DNA of 64,000 nucleotides. Source: Klebsiella spallanzanii. GTDB lineage: Bacteria > Pseudomonadota > Gammaproteobacteria > Enterobacterales > Enterobacteriaceae. The notes beneath the pieces are model-generated. The model was given only the letters and a program-made list of their open reading frames with translations. It was not told the origin of the DNA and did no database searches. The stretch is from positions 538,325-602,324 of the forward strand of contig NZ_CABGGS010000023.1 in NCBI RefSeq assembly GCF_902158555.1, written 5' to 3'. How positions within the stretch are numbered: the first letter of the stretch is position 1; each line of letters starts with the position of its first letter. Below, in pieces: positions 16,432 through 24,572 of this stretch. The position numbers were made by a program, and so were the translations under genes.

Positions 16432-17883
16432 ATGCCGATGAATGAGGCTATACGTAGTCCGACCCTGGTGATTCGTAACGTGCTGCTGTTTGATGGCGGC
16501 GGTGAGCCGCCGATACCCGCGGATGTGGCGATTACTGGCGAATTTATTACGACCATCGGCGCACCGGGTTCGCTGGCCGGGGGACATATCGTTGAGGCGC
16601 ACGGCCTGGCGCTGGCGCCGGGGTTTATTGATGTTCATACCCATGACGACCGGGCGCTGTTAATGCCGGGGATGATGACCGCAAAATTGTCCCAGGGCGT
16701 GACGACGGTGATGACCGGCAACTGTGGTCTGAGCCTGGCGCCGGCGCGAATGGCGAACGTTCCCGCACCGCTGGATCTGATAGCGACTCCCGAATGGTTA
16801 CGCTTTCCCCATTTTGCCGACTATCTGGCGGAGCTGGTCAGTAGCGGTATTGCCGTCAACGCCGCCTGCATGGTAGGGCATACTACGCTTCGCGCCAGCG
16901 TGATGGGGGATTCTCTGGATCGTCGCGCCAGCGAAGAGGAGTGTTGCCGGATGCGGGAACTGCTTGAAGCATCTCTTGCCGCCGGTGCGTTTGGTTTCTC
17001 GACCGGGACTTTTTATCCGCCGGCGCGGGCTGCCACTATCGATGAGATTGTCGCGGTGGCTGAACCCTTGGCGCGCTATGGAGCGTTCTACGCGACCCAT
17101 ATGCGTAACGAGGCTGAAGCGGTGCTGGACTCGCTTGATGAAACCTATGAGATTGGCCGTCGGTTGGGGGTAAGGGTACTGATCTCTCACCATAAATTAG
17201 CCGGGGTGAAAAACCATGGTCGTTCGCGGGAAACGCTGGCCAGTATTCAGGCCGCCCGCGCTCGCCAGCCGGTATCGCTGGATTGTTACCCCTATAACGC
17301 CTCATCCACGACCTTAAATCCGGACTTTATCGCCAGAGCGGCCAGGGTGCTGGTGAGCTGGTCGACGCCGTATCCCCAGCATGCCGGACGGCTGCTGGCT
17401 GAGATTGCGGTCGAATGGGGCATTAGCGATGAAGCGGCCGCGCAGCGGCTGATGCCCGCCGGAGCTATCTATTTCATGATGGATGAGGATGATGTCCAGC
17501 GTATTCTGGCTTTCCCGCCAACGATGATTGGTTCTGACGGCATGCCGCACGATGAGCATCCGCACCCGCGCTTATGGAGTACTTTCCCCCGCGTACTGGG
17601 TCATTACAGTCGCGAACTGGGGCTGTTCCCGCTGCACACGGCGATTAATAAGATGAGCGGCCTTCCCGCTGCTGAACTGGGTATTGACCGTCGCGGGCGG
17701 ATTGCCGCCGGGTATTATGCCGATATGGTGCTTTTTAACCCACAGACGGTGCAGGACAGCGCCACTTTTGCGCAACCACGTACCCGGGCTGAGGGTATTG
17801 AGAAGGTGTGGGTCAATGGCCAGCTGGCCTGGGATGACGGTGAAATCCGCCATCAGACGGCGGGGCGGGTTATTCGACGCTAA
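16432..17883 (+). CDS. D-aminoacylase-type amidohydrolase (N-acyl-D-amino-acid deacylase family)
   Basis: 483-residue metal-dependent amidohydrolase. It has GFIDVHTHDD (HxH metal motif), QGVTTVMTGNCGLS (the cysteine that binds zinc in D-aminoacylases), FSTGTFYPP, THMRNEAEAVL, ISHHKLAG, IGSDGMPHDEHPHPR and the C-terminal GRIAAGYYADMVLFNP. The family removes acyl groups from N-acyl-D-amino acids or opens related cyclic amides. As the last gene of the operon with 5-oxoprolinase and an importer, it probably opens or deacylates the imported compound. The exact substrate is unknown. Confidence 0.88.
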   Translation: MPMNEAIRSPTLVIRNVLLFDGGGEPPIPADVAITGEFITTIGAPGSLAGGHIVEAHGLALAPGFIDVHTHDDRALLMPGMMTAKLSQGVTTVMTGNCGLSLAPARMANVPAPLDLIATPEWLRFPHFADYLAELVSSGIAVNAACMVGHTTLRASVMGDSLDRRASEEECCRMRELLEASLAAGAFGFSTGTFYPPARAATIDEIVAVAEPLARYGAFYATHMRNEAEAVLDSLDETYEIGRRLGVRVLISHHKLAGVKNHGRSRETLASIQAARARQPVSLDCYPYNASSTTLNPDFIARAARVLVSWSTPYPQHAGRLLAEIAVEWGISDEAAAQRLMPAGAIYFMMDEDDVQRILAFPPTMIGSDGMPHDEHPHPRLWSTFPRVLGHYSRELGLFPLHTAINKMSGLPAAELGIDRRGRIAAGYYADMVLFNPQTVQDSATFAQPRTRAEGIEKVWVNGQLAWDDGEIRHQTAGRVIRR

Positions 17884-17890
17884 AAAAGTA

Positions 17891-17935
17891 CCGTTCACCG
17901 CTCGGCCAGCGTTGATGGCTGGCTTCGGTGAACGG
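17891..17935 (-). terminator. Stem-loop terminator between convergent operons
   Basis: Outer arms CCGTTCACCG and CGGTGAACGG enclose inner arms GCCAGC and GCTGGC, forming a long hairpin. Read on the minus strand it is followed by TACTTTTTTAG, so it best serves the leftward pip gene. On the plus strand there is no T run, but it could still slow transcription from the D-aminoacylase operon. Confidence 0.7.
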
Positions 17936-17941
17936 CAGGAA

Positions 17942-18844
17942 TTATGTTGAGGAGAGCACGTGGCTTAAAAAATCGCTCACCGTCTTCATGCATAGCTCGC
18001 GCTCTTCCACGTGCGGCATATGGCTTGAGGATTCAAAAATGGTCCACTGCGCGCCGGGGATGTGGTCCATAAAGGGCTGTACCACTTCCGGTGTGGCTTC
18101 ATCGTAGCGCCCGGAAATCAGCAGCACCGGAATCTGAATCTGCGCGAGGCGGTCGATAATTGTCCACTCTTTCATACTGCCAATGACGTGGAATTCGGTG
18201 GGGCCATTCATCGCGTGATACACCGTTGGGTCGGCATCCATCGCATCAAAGGTGCGCCGTACTTCCGGCGGCCAGGGATCAAGCCGACAGACGTGGCGTT
18301 GATAAAATACTGCGCTTGCTGCCTTATATTCTGCACTGTCCAGGGTACCCGCAGCCTCATGTTCGAGCAGCGTCTGCTGGACGTCGGCAGGGAGCTGCGC
18401 CCGGAGTTCTGCTGCGCCCTGTAGCCACAGCGCCATTGAGGCCGGAGAGTTGGCGATAATCAGCGCTTTTAAGCCCGTTGGTTGCGTCACGGCGTGTTCC
18501 GCGCCTAGCATACCGCCCCACGATTGACCGAGCAGGGCGTAATTATCGGCAATATCGAGATATCGCAGCAGGTTATCCAGTTCGTCGAGGAACAGCGCTG
18601 GTTGCCAGAAATCGGCAGGATGCTGCGGCAGATGAGTTGAACGGCCGTTGCCAAGCTGATCGTAGTGGATCACCGCTCGCCCGCCGAGGGCGATATCACG
18701 GAACGCATCGACATAATCGTGCGTACATCCCGGCCCGCCGTGGGCAATAACCAGCGGCGTCAGTCCACTATGGGTATCGCCGCAAATACGAAACCAGGTT
18801 TGGTATTCCCGAAACGGGGCGTAGCCTTCGCTAATGGTGTACAT
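17942..18844 (-). CDS. Proline iminopeptidase-like alpha/beta hydrolase (pip copy 1)
   Basis: 300-residue alpha/beta hydrolase of the S33 proline iminopeptidase type. It shows the oxyanion region [10 protein letters not shown], nucleophile elbow GQSWGG, acid in SGRYDEAT and the catalytic histidine in [10 protein letters not shown]. There is no signal peptide, so it acts in the cytoplasm, cutting N-terminal proline or similar amide bonds. It runs away from the adjacent luxR gene. A lux-box-like palindrome (18909-18926) and an 11-bp inverted repeat (18852-18888) lie in its upstream region. A paralogue follows at 19.9 kb. In PipR/OryR-type systems pip genes are the usual regulatory targets. Confidence 0.9.
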   Translation of the reverse strand: MYTISEGYAPFREYQTWFRICGDTHSGLTPLVIAHGGPGCTHDYVDAFRDIALGGRAVIHYDQLGNGRSTHLPQHPADFWQPALFLDELDNLLRYLDIADNYALLGQSWGGMLGAEHAVTQPTGLKALIIANSPASMALWLQGAAELRAQLPADVQQTLLEHEAAGTLDSAEYKAASAVFYQRHVCRLDPWPPEVRRTFDAMDADPTVYHAMNGPTEFHVIGSMKEWTIIDRLAQIQIPVLLISGRYDEATPEVVQPFMDHIPGAQWTIFESSSHMPHVEERELCMKTVSDFLSHVLSST

Positions 18845-18851
18845 GAATGAT

Positions 18852-18888
18852 CTTTACCCTGATAAGTGGACCGGCTTTCAGGGTAAAG
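18852..18888 (-). promoter_or_regulatory. Perfect 11-bp inverted repeat in the pip 1 leader
   Basis: CTTTACCCTGA (18852-18862) and TCAGGGTAAAG (18878-18888) pair perfectly across a 15-base loop. The promoter-distal arm ends about 7 bases before the ATG at 18844 and would mask the likely ribosome-binding region. It could be a translational control hairpin or a protein-binding site. No T tract follows. Confidence 0.5.
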
Positions 18889-18908
18889 GGTCGCAACCAA
18901 CGCTGAAC

Positions 18909-18926
18909 ACTAGCAAAAATGCTAGT
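18909..18926 (-). promoter_or_regulatory. Lux-box-like palindrome upstream of pip 1
   Basis: ACTAGCAAAAATGCTAGT has perfect 7-base arms around AAAA, 64 bp upstream of the pip 1 start and 2 bp beyond the luxR stop. A near copy lies upstream of pip 2. This is the expected place for a LuxR-family activator site. Confidence 0.7.
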
Positions 18927-18928
18927 TC

Positions 18929-19681
18929 TTAGCTGTCGAGCAGACGGTAATGCAGGGCGCGAACCACCGCCTGTACGCGATTGCTGGCGCCGAGTTTTCT
19001 GGCTGCGGTATTTAGGTGCAACGTCACCGTTGCTACCGAGCGATGCAGTTTGCGGGCGATCTCTTTGGCGGTGAGCCCTTCAGCAGACCACGCCAGACAT
19101 TCGCGCTCACGATTGCTTAGCTTCACGTGGCGGCAGGTCAGCATGGTGCTGTCGAATAGCGGAAAGGCCGACTCCTGGAACTGGTGGGCTATCAGCATCA
19201 GCTGCGCCAGGGTCGCGCTGATTTCCCGTTCCTGACGCTGGCCGGTATGGATGCCGGTGAGGGTCACAAATCCGCCGTTGGGGAGATGCAGGGGAACCGT
19301 TGCTCCACAGGGCATATTGTGTTCACGCATATAGTCGGTGACGGCGGTAGCATGATCGTCCAGCCTGCCGCGCAGCATGCTACTGTCTGGTCGTTGATAG
19401 GACCAGACAAAGGGCGCGCAGCTCTCCAGCGCACAGTGCTGTACTGGATCAACCTGGTAATATCCTCGCTCGCACCATAGCTGGCGCATATCCTCCGGCA
19501 CATTGCACGTTTTCAGCAGCGATGGCGTAATCAGCTCTCCCTCCAGCGAACGCGGGACCGGCGTGTAGTCGTAAATGACTGCGTCAAATCCCAGCGTTCG
19601 GGTGTGCTGGAAAAGCCCTATGAATGCGTCATCCAGGCTGGCTGCCCGGGTGCTGCCGGGGTGTTCAAACTCCAGTCGCAT
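18929..19681 (-). CDS. LuxR-family solo, plant-signal-responsive (PipR/OryR-like) type
   Basis: 250-residue regulator with an N-terminal autoinducer-binding domain (about 15-165) and a C-terminal GerE helix-turn-helix (about 188-243, LSNRERECLAWSAEGLTAKEIA). In the ligand pocket, the two conserved aromatic positions (TraR Trp57 and Tyr61) are Met65 and Trp69 here, in NVPEDMRQLW. Asp78 and Pro79 are kept in VDPV. That exact Trp-to-Met, Tyr-to-Trp pair is the hallmark of plant-associated LuxR solos such as OryR, XccR, PsoR and PipR, which respond to plant compounds and not to acyl-homoserine lactones. No luxI gene is present in the window. It lies between two pip genes with matching lux-box-like sites. 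Confidence 0.88.
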   Translation of the reverse strand: MRLEFEHPGSTRAASLDDAFIGLFQHTRTLGFDAVIYDYTPVPRSLEGELITPSLLKTCNVPEDMRQLWCERGYYQVDPVQHCALESCAPFVWSYQRPDSSMLRGRLDDHATAVTDYMREHNMPCGATVPLHLPNGGFVTLTGIHTGQRQEREISATLAQLMLIAHQFQESAFPLFDSTMLTCRHVKLSNRERECLAWSAEGLTAKEIARKLHRSVATVTLHLNTAARKLGASNRVQAVVRALHYRLLDS

Positions 19682-19790
19682 ATAACCCCCTTTACGTTAA
19701 ACGAGACCTGCGACGGGCACGATTTGTGCAAACCCGTCAATAGCTCGCTCTGAGGTATGCAATTCCGATGCCGTCCCGGCGCAGCGCAAA

Positions 19791-19808
19791 ACTAGTATTT
19801 TTGCTAAC
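19791..19808 (+). promoter_or_regulatory. Lux-box-like palindrome upstream of pip 2
   Basis: ACTAGTATTTTTGCTAAC matches the reverse complement of the pip 1 site at 15 of 18 positions, with the same spacing. It lies 73 bp before the pip 2 ATG. It probably binds the LuxR solo and drives pip 2 with the peptide-transporter operon. Confidence 0.65.
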
Positions 19809-19881
19809 TGTTCAGCTTCTGACGTTGCCGTTAGCGTTAAGGCAACGCCACACCAGCAGCATCGACGACGAGGAACACACC

Positions 19882-20781
19882 ATGTGGAGCGAAATAGCGC
19901 CCGATCAGTGCCATAACATTGCCGTGGATGGTTATAACGTCGTGGCTTATCAATTTGGCGACGGCGATGAGACCGTTCTCTGCCTCAACGGCGGACCGGG
20001 GCTGCCCTGCGACTATTTGCGAGAGGCTCACTCCTGCCTGAAGCAGCACGGCTACCGGGTGATAGCCTTTGATCAACTGGGAACCGGGAAATCCGACCGA
20101 CCGGATGACGCCAGCCTGTGGACCATGGCGCGCTACGTACGTGAAGTGGAAACCGTCCGCCAGGCGCTGGGGCTCGGTAAAGTGCACCTGCTTGGTCATT
20201 CGTGGGGCGGATGGCTGGCGATTGAAGTGGCATTGCACCATCCTGGCGCAATTCGCTCGCTGATTCTCGAAAATACCGTCGCCGATATGCCGCATCTGGT
20301 GCAGGAACTGAACCGCCTGCGCGGTGCGCTGGGACCCGAAACCGTCGCCATGATGCAGCGCTATGAGGCGCTGGGCTGGCTGGAGCACCCGGCCTATCAG
20401 GCGGCGATTACGCTGCTTAATTATCGCCACGTTTGCCGCCTTGATGTGTGGCCCGAACCGGTTAAGCGATCGCTTGAGGACTGGAATATGGGGCCGTATA
20501 TCACGATGCAGGGGCCGAACGAATTTCTCTATACCGGTAATTTAAAAACGTGGAGCCGCAGTGCTGAACTGGGTTCGATCCGCTTGCCGTGCCTGATAAC
20601 CAGCGGGCAGCATGATGAACTTACCCCCGCCTGCGCCCTGAAGATGAAGCAGGGACTGGCGAACGCCGAAATAGCCATTTTTGCCAATAGCAGCCATATG
20701 CCGTTTTACGAAGAGCCGCAGGCTTACTACCCGGTACTGCTCGATTTTCTGGCGCGCCAGCGTGATGCGGGAGGCCGTTGA
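19882..20781 (+). CDS. Proline iminopeptidase-like alpha/beta hydrolase (pip copy 2)
   Basis: 299-residue paralogue of the leftward pip protein. It keeps the same landmarks: NGGPGLPCDY, GHSWGG (nucleophile Ser), SGQHDELT (acid) and NSSHMPFYEE (His), plus the LNYRHVCRLDVWPEPV segment that both copies share. The frame is open upstream to 19768, but GAGGAA at 19870 points to the ATG at 19882, which makes the two paralogues equal in length. Its stop overlaps the start of the first permease gene, so it is the first gene of the peptide-transporter operon. It probably processes imported peptides or amides. Confidence 0.9.
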   Translation: MWSEIAPDQCHNIAVDGYNVVAYQFGDGDETVLCLNGGPGLPCDYLREAHSCLKQHGYRVIAFDQLGTGKSDRPDDASLWTMARYVREVETVRQALGLGKVHLLGHSWGGWLAIEVALHHPGAIRSLILENTVADMPHLVQELNRLRGALGPETVAMMQRYEALGWLEHPAYQAAITLLNYRHVCRLDVWPEPVKRSLEDWNMGPYITMQGPNEFLYTGNLKTWSRSAELGSIRLPCLITSGQHDELTPACALKMKQGLANAEIAIFANSSHMPFYEEPQAYYPVLLDFLARQRDAGGR

Positions 20782-21719
20782 TGCATCGTTACCGCTTCCT
20801 GCTTTTTCGCCCGCTGCAGCTGCTGCCGGTTCTGCTCGGCATCAGCTTGATCACGTTCATGATGGTGCGGGCGATCCCCGGCGATCCGGCGCGCATTCTG
20901 CTGGGGGTTCGCAGCACTCCGGCTGCGCTGGCCCGCATTCGCGCGCAGTTTGGTCTTGATGAGCCGCTATGGGTGCAGTACGGCTATTTTCTGCGCAACC
21001 TGCTGCAAGGGGAGCTGGGAAAGTCGATTGTGTATCGAGTGGATACCCTGAAGCTGATTGGTTCGCGTCTTGAACCGACGCTGTGGTTGGTACTGGGTAG
21101 CGTTCTGCTGGCTATTGCTTTGACGGTGCCGCTGGCGGCGATCGCCGCACGCCAGCGCGGATGTCTCGCCGATCGGCTGATTCGCCTTTTTACCACCGCC
21201 GGGCTGGGGTTTCCGGCATTCTGGCTCGGCATCATGCTGATTTTGCTGTTCAGCATCGTGCTTGGCTGGTTCCCGGTTTCCGGCTACGGCAGCGATTTTT
21301 TAGACCAGCTACACCATATGGTTCTGCCGTGCCTGACCGTGGCGCTGGCGCTTTCAGCGGTATTGATTCGTAACCTGCGCGCCAGCCTGCTGATGGAGAT
21401 GAATAGCGACTACGTCGTGGCGGCGCGGGCGCGCGGGCAGCGGGAAAGACGCATCTTCTGGCGGCATGTACTGCCCAATTCGCTGGTGCCGACCATCAAT
21501 CTGCTGGCGGTGAATATTGGCTGGTTAATCGGCAGTACGGTAGTTATCGAAAGCGTATTTGCCATCCCTGGTCTCGGGCAACTTCTGGTAAAGGCGATTT
21601 TTAGCCGTGATTACATGGTGGTTCAGGGCGTGGTCATGGTCTTTGCCCTTGCCACCGTGGCGGTCAGCCTGCTGGCGGATATTCTGACCGTGGCTCTCGA
21701 CCCGAGGATAAAACTATGA
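20781..21719 (+). CDS. Dipeptide/oligopeptide-type ABC permease (DppB-like)
   Basis: About 312-residue inner-membrane permease. The N-terminus matches the DppB/OppB group (RPLQLLPVLLGISLITFMMVRAIPGDPA). The ATPase-contact loop is in DYVVAARARGQRERRIFWRHVLPN. It starts on the last base of the pip 2 stop and overlaps the next permease by four bases. It pairs with that permease to form the channel for a peptide-like solute. Confidence 0.92.
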   Translation: MHRYRFLLFRPLQLLPVLLGISLITFMMVRAIPGDPARILLGVRSTPAALARIRAQFGLDEPLWVQYGYFLRNLLQGELGKSIVYRVDTLKLIGSRLEPTLWLVLGSVLLAIALTVPLAAIAARQRGCLADRLIRLFTTAGLGFPAFWLGIMLILLFSIVLGWFPVSGYGSDFLDQLHHMVLPCLTVALALSAVLIRNLRASLLMEMNSDYVVAARARGQRERRIFWRHVLPNSLVPTINLLAVNIGWLIGSTVVIESVFAIPGLGQLLVKAIFSRDYMVVQGVVMVFALATVAVSLLADILTVALDPRIKL

Positions 21720-22561
21720 AGGCGACAGCGACGTTTTCCCGTCTGCGTCAGCGGGTTATTCCGCGTCAGCAGGCGCTATATGCCGGGCTGGCAATTGTCG
21801 GACTGTGGCTGTTGGTGGCCTGCCTGGCGCCGTGGATAGCGCCGTTCGATCCGATTGCTCAGGACGTGTCCTCCAGCCTGCTGTCGCCGGGCGGCGCGCA
21901 CCCGTTCGGTACCGACAACTTTGGTCGCGATGTCTTTTCCCGGGTGCTATGGGGCGCGCGGGTTGATCTGCAAATTTGCCTGCTGGGAGTACTGTTCCCC
22001 TTTATGCTCGGCACCACGCTGGGTGCGCTCTCCGGCTATCTCGGCGGCGTCGTGGATGCGCTGGTGATGCGGGTGATCGATATCGTGCTGGCCTTTCCGT
22101 TTCTGGTATTGATGTTGGCAATTATTGCCATCCTTGGGCCGGGGCTGAGCAGCTTTTATATTGCCATGGCAATGGTGGGCTGGGTCTCCTATGCCCGGCT
22201 GGTGCGCGCTCAGGTACTCACGCTGAAACAGCGCGATTTTATTCTGGCGGCCCGCAGCCTGGGCTATGGGCACCTGCGCATTTTGTTTCGCCATCTGTTG
22301 CCGAATGCGCTGACCGGCGCGATCGTTTTTTCGATGTCCGACTGCGTTCTGGTGCTGCTAAACGGAGCCTCGGTGAGCTATCTCGGGCTCGGCGTGCAGC
22401 CGCCAACCGCTGAATGGGGCGTGATGGTTGCCGAAGGGCAGAGCTTTATCACCACCGCGTGGTGGATAACGACCTTTCCGGGGATCGCCATCGTGCTGTT
22501 GGCCATGGGGTTCAGCCTGCTGGCCGATGGGCTAGGGGATAAGTTAGGGGAGCGCGTATGA
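21716..22561 (+). CDS. Dipeptide/oligopeptide-type ABC permease (DppC-like)
   Basis: 281-residue inner-membrane permease of the DppC/OppC group. An N-terminal segment is followed by the periplasmic loop PFDPIAQDVSSSLLSPGGAHPFGTDNFGRDVFSR, whose HPFGTD-x-x-GRD signature (positions about 60-72) is diagnostic. The EAA-like loop is in DFILAARSLGYGHLRILFRHLLPN. It overlaps both neighbours by four bases, which fits tight translational coupling in one operon. Confidence 0.92.
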   Translation: MKATATFSRLRQRVIPRQQALYAGLAIVGLWLLVACLAPWIAPFDPIAQDVSSSLLSPGGAHPFGTDNFGRDVFSRVLWGARVDLQICLLGVLFPFMLGTTLGALSGYLGGVVDALVMRVIDIVLAFPFLVLMLAIIAILGPGLSSFYIAMAMVGWVSYARLVRAQVLTLKQRDFILAARSLGYGHLRILFRHLLPNALTGAIVFSMSDCVLVLLNGASVSYLGLGVQPPTAEWGVMVAEGQSFITTAWWITTFPGIAIVLLAMGFSLLADGLGDKLGERV

Positions 22562-23538
22562 GTTTGCTTAAGGTGAATCACCTGACGGTCACGCGTGGTG
22601 AAGATATCGCGCTGGTGGATAACGTCTCGTTAAGTCTCGAAGCCGGTGAGATGCTTGGGCTGGTCGGCGAGAGCGGGTCGGGAAAAACCGTAACCTGCCG
22701 GGCGCTGATGCGCCTGCTGCCGGGGGCCGGACTGCGGATTACTGGCGGCGAGGTTCTGCTGGGAGGGCGCGATATCTTGTCCCTGAGCGAAGGACAAATG
22801 TCGGCGGTGCGCGGGCGGGAAATCGGCATGATTTTCCAGAACCCCACCAGCCACTTAAATCCGGTGATGACCATCGGGGAACACATTGCGGAAAGCCGCC
22901 GCCTCCATTTTGGCGCTAACCGTCGTCAGGCGCGAGAGGATGCGCTGGCGCTGCTGCGCCAGGTGGGGATCCCGGACCCACAGAATCGGCTTAATAACTA
23001 TCCGCATGAATTTTCCGGCGGCATGCGCCAGCGGGCGATGATTGCCGTTGCCCTCGCCCCGGAGCCTGCGCTGCTGATTGCCGACGAACCGACAACCGCG
23101 CTGGATGTGACCGTACAGATGCAGATTTTGCGCCTGCTGAGCGACCTGCGTGCTGAGCTGGGGCTGGCGGTCATTATGATCACTCACGATCTCGGCGTGG
23201 TGGCGCAAACCTGCGATCGAATTGCAGTGATGTACGGCGGCCGACTGTGTGAGGTGGGCGACAAGCGAGAAGTACTGGCCGGGCCACTGCACCCATACAC
23301 TCGCGGACTCATTGATTGCCAGCCGGTCAGTGAAGGCGGGCTGGGGAGGTTGACGACCATCGACGGCCAGCCGCCGGTTGCCGACCACTTTCCATCGGGC
23401 TGCCGTTTTCATCCGCGCTGTCGACGCGCCGATGCGTCCTGCCTGCACCAGCCGTTGCTGCGCGACGGGCAGGCTAGCCATAGCCATGCGGTAGCCTGCC
23501 ATCATATATTGCCGACGCTTACCCGGTGGGAGGGATAA
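22558..23538 (+). CDS. Dipeptide-type ABC ATPase (DppD-like)
   Basis: 326-residue ATPase. It has Walker [10 protein letters not shown]-loop [12 protein letters not shown], signature [10 protein letters not shown], Walker [15 protein letters not shown] and switch His MITHDLGVV. The C-terminal oligopeptide-type extension is present with its cysteine-rich segment ([14 protein letters not shown]), which in relatives binds an iron-sulfur cluster. Its stop overlaps the next ATPase start by one base. Confidence 0.93.
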   Translation: MSLLKVNHLTVTRGEDIALVDNVSLSLEAGEMLGLVGESGSGKTVTCRALMRLLPGAGLRITGGEVLLGGRDILSLSEGQMSAVRGREIGMIFQNPTSHLNPVMTIGEHIAESRRLHFGANRRQAREDALALLRQVGIPDPQNRLNNYPHEFSGGMRQRAMIAVALAPEPALLIADEPTTALDVTVQMQILRLLSDLRAELGLAVIMITHDLGVVAQTCDRIAVMYGGRLCEVGDKREVLAGPLHPYTRGLIDCQPVSEGGLGRLTTIDGQPPVADHFPSGCRFHPRCRRADASCLHQPLLRDGQASHSHAVACHHILPTLTRWEG

Positions 23539-24572
23539 TGGCTTACCCTAACTGGCCGCTGCTTGAGGCCGATAATCTTTCCGTCACCTTTCCGGTGTCC
23601 GGCGGGCTTTGGCAAGCGAAAAAAGTGGTGCATGCGGTTAACCAGGTCACGGTGCAAATTTATCCCGGCGAGACGCTGGGCCTGGTCGGCGAGTCCGGTA
23701 GCGGTAAAAGCACCCTTGGACGGGCGCTGCTGCAGCTCGAACGGGTTGCTGGCGGAGAGGTCCGGTTCGATGGTCAGCGTATTACTCATGGCTTAACCAG
23801 CGATATCGCCCGTCTACGCCAGCAAAGCGCGATGATTTTCCAGGATCCTTTTGGGTCATTAAACCCGCGCCAGACCGTGGGAGAAAGTATTGCGGAGGTA
23901 CTGCGCGTTCATCAGAAGGTGCCGCGCGCGCAAGTTGCTCAGCGGGTAGCGGAACTGCTCACCCAGGTTGGCCTGCGTGCGCAGCAGGCCAGCGCGAAAC
24001 CTTCTCAGCTTAGCGGTGGTCAGTGCCAGCGTGCCGGTATTGCCAGAGCGCTGGCTATTGAACCGCGGCTGATTGTGGCGGATGAGTGCGTTGCGGCGCT
24101 GGACGTCTCTATTCAGGGGCAGATCGTGAATTTATTGATGGATCTGCGGGAGAAAATGGGGCTGGCGATTCTGTTTATTGCTCACGATCTGGCGATTGTG
24201 CGTCGGCTCTGCGATCGCGTCGCGGTGATGTATCTCGGGCGAATTGTAGAGGAGGGGCCTGCGGAAGCGGTCTTTACCCGCCCCCTGCATCCTTATACCG
24301 CCGCACTGGTATCTGCGATCCCGGAAATTGACCCGGATAAACCGCTGCCAAAGAATTTGCTGGGGGGCGAGCCGCCCAGCCCCGTCGCTGTTCCACAAGG
24401 CTGTGCATTCCATCCGCGCTGCCCTTATGCGCAGGTGCAGTGCCGCACCGGCGAACCACCATCAACCCGGCAGATTGCCGACCGCGCTTATGCCTGCGTA
24501 TTGAACCATGCGGGCGATGAGACCGTTTATCCTTTGACAGGGGGATCTTTTGATGAAGCACAGGCAAGTTAA
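23538..24572 (+). CDS. Dipeptide-type ABC ATPase (DppF-like)
   Basis: About 344-residue ATPase, partner of the preceding DppD-like protein. It has Walker A GESGSGKST, Q-loop MIFQDPFGSLNPR, signature LSGGQCQRAGIARAL, Walker B LIVADECVAALDVS and switch His FIAHDLAIV. In Walker B the usual DEP is DEC, which keeps the catalytic Glu. The C-terminal segment CAFHPRCPYAQVQC again has the cysteine pattern. GGGAGG before the ATG at 23538 selects this start over the in-frame GTG at 23526. It overlaps the binding-protein gene by 20 bp. Confidence 0.93.
   Translation: MAYPNWPLLEADNLSVTFPVSGGLWQAKKVVHAVNQVTVQIYPGETLGLVGESGSGKSTLGRALLQLERVAGGEVRFDGQRITHGLTSDIARLRQQSAMIFQDPFGSLNPRQTVGESIAEVLRVHQKVPRAQVAQRVAELLTQVGLRAQQASAKPSQLSGGQCQRAGIARALAIEPRLIVADECVAALDVSIQGQIVNLLMDLREKMGLAILFIAHDLAIVRRLCDRVAVMYLGRIVEEGPAEAVFTRPLHPYTAALVSAIPEIDPDKPLPKNLLGGEPPSPVAVPQGCAFHPRCPYAQVQCRTGEPPSTRQIADRAYACVLNHAGDETVYPLTGGSFDEAQAS

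Noticed and set aside
19837..20430. 197-codon minus-strand frame
   Set aside because: It lies opposite the clear pip 2 gene in GC-rich DNA and has no recognisable domain; it is a shadow frame.
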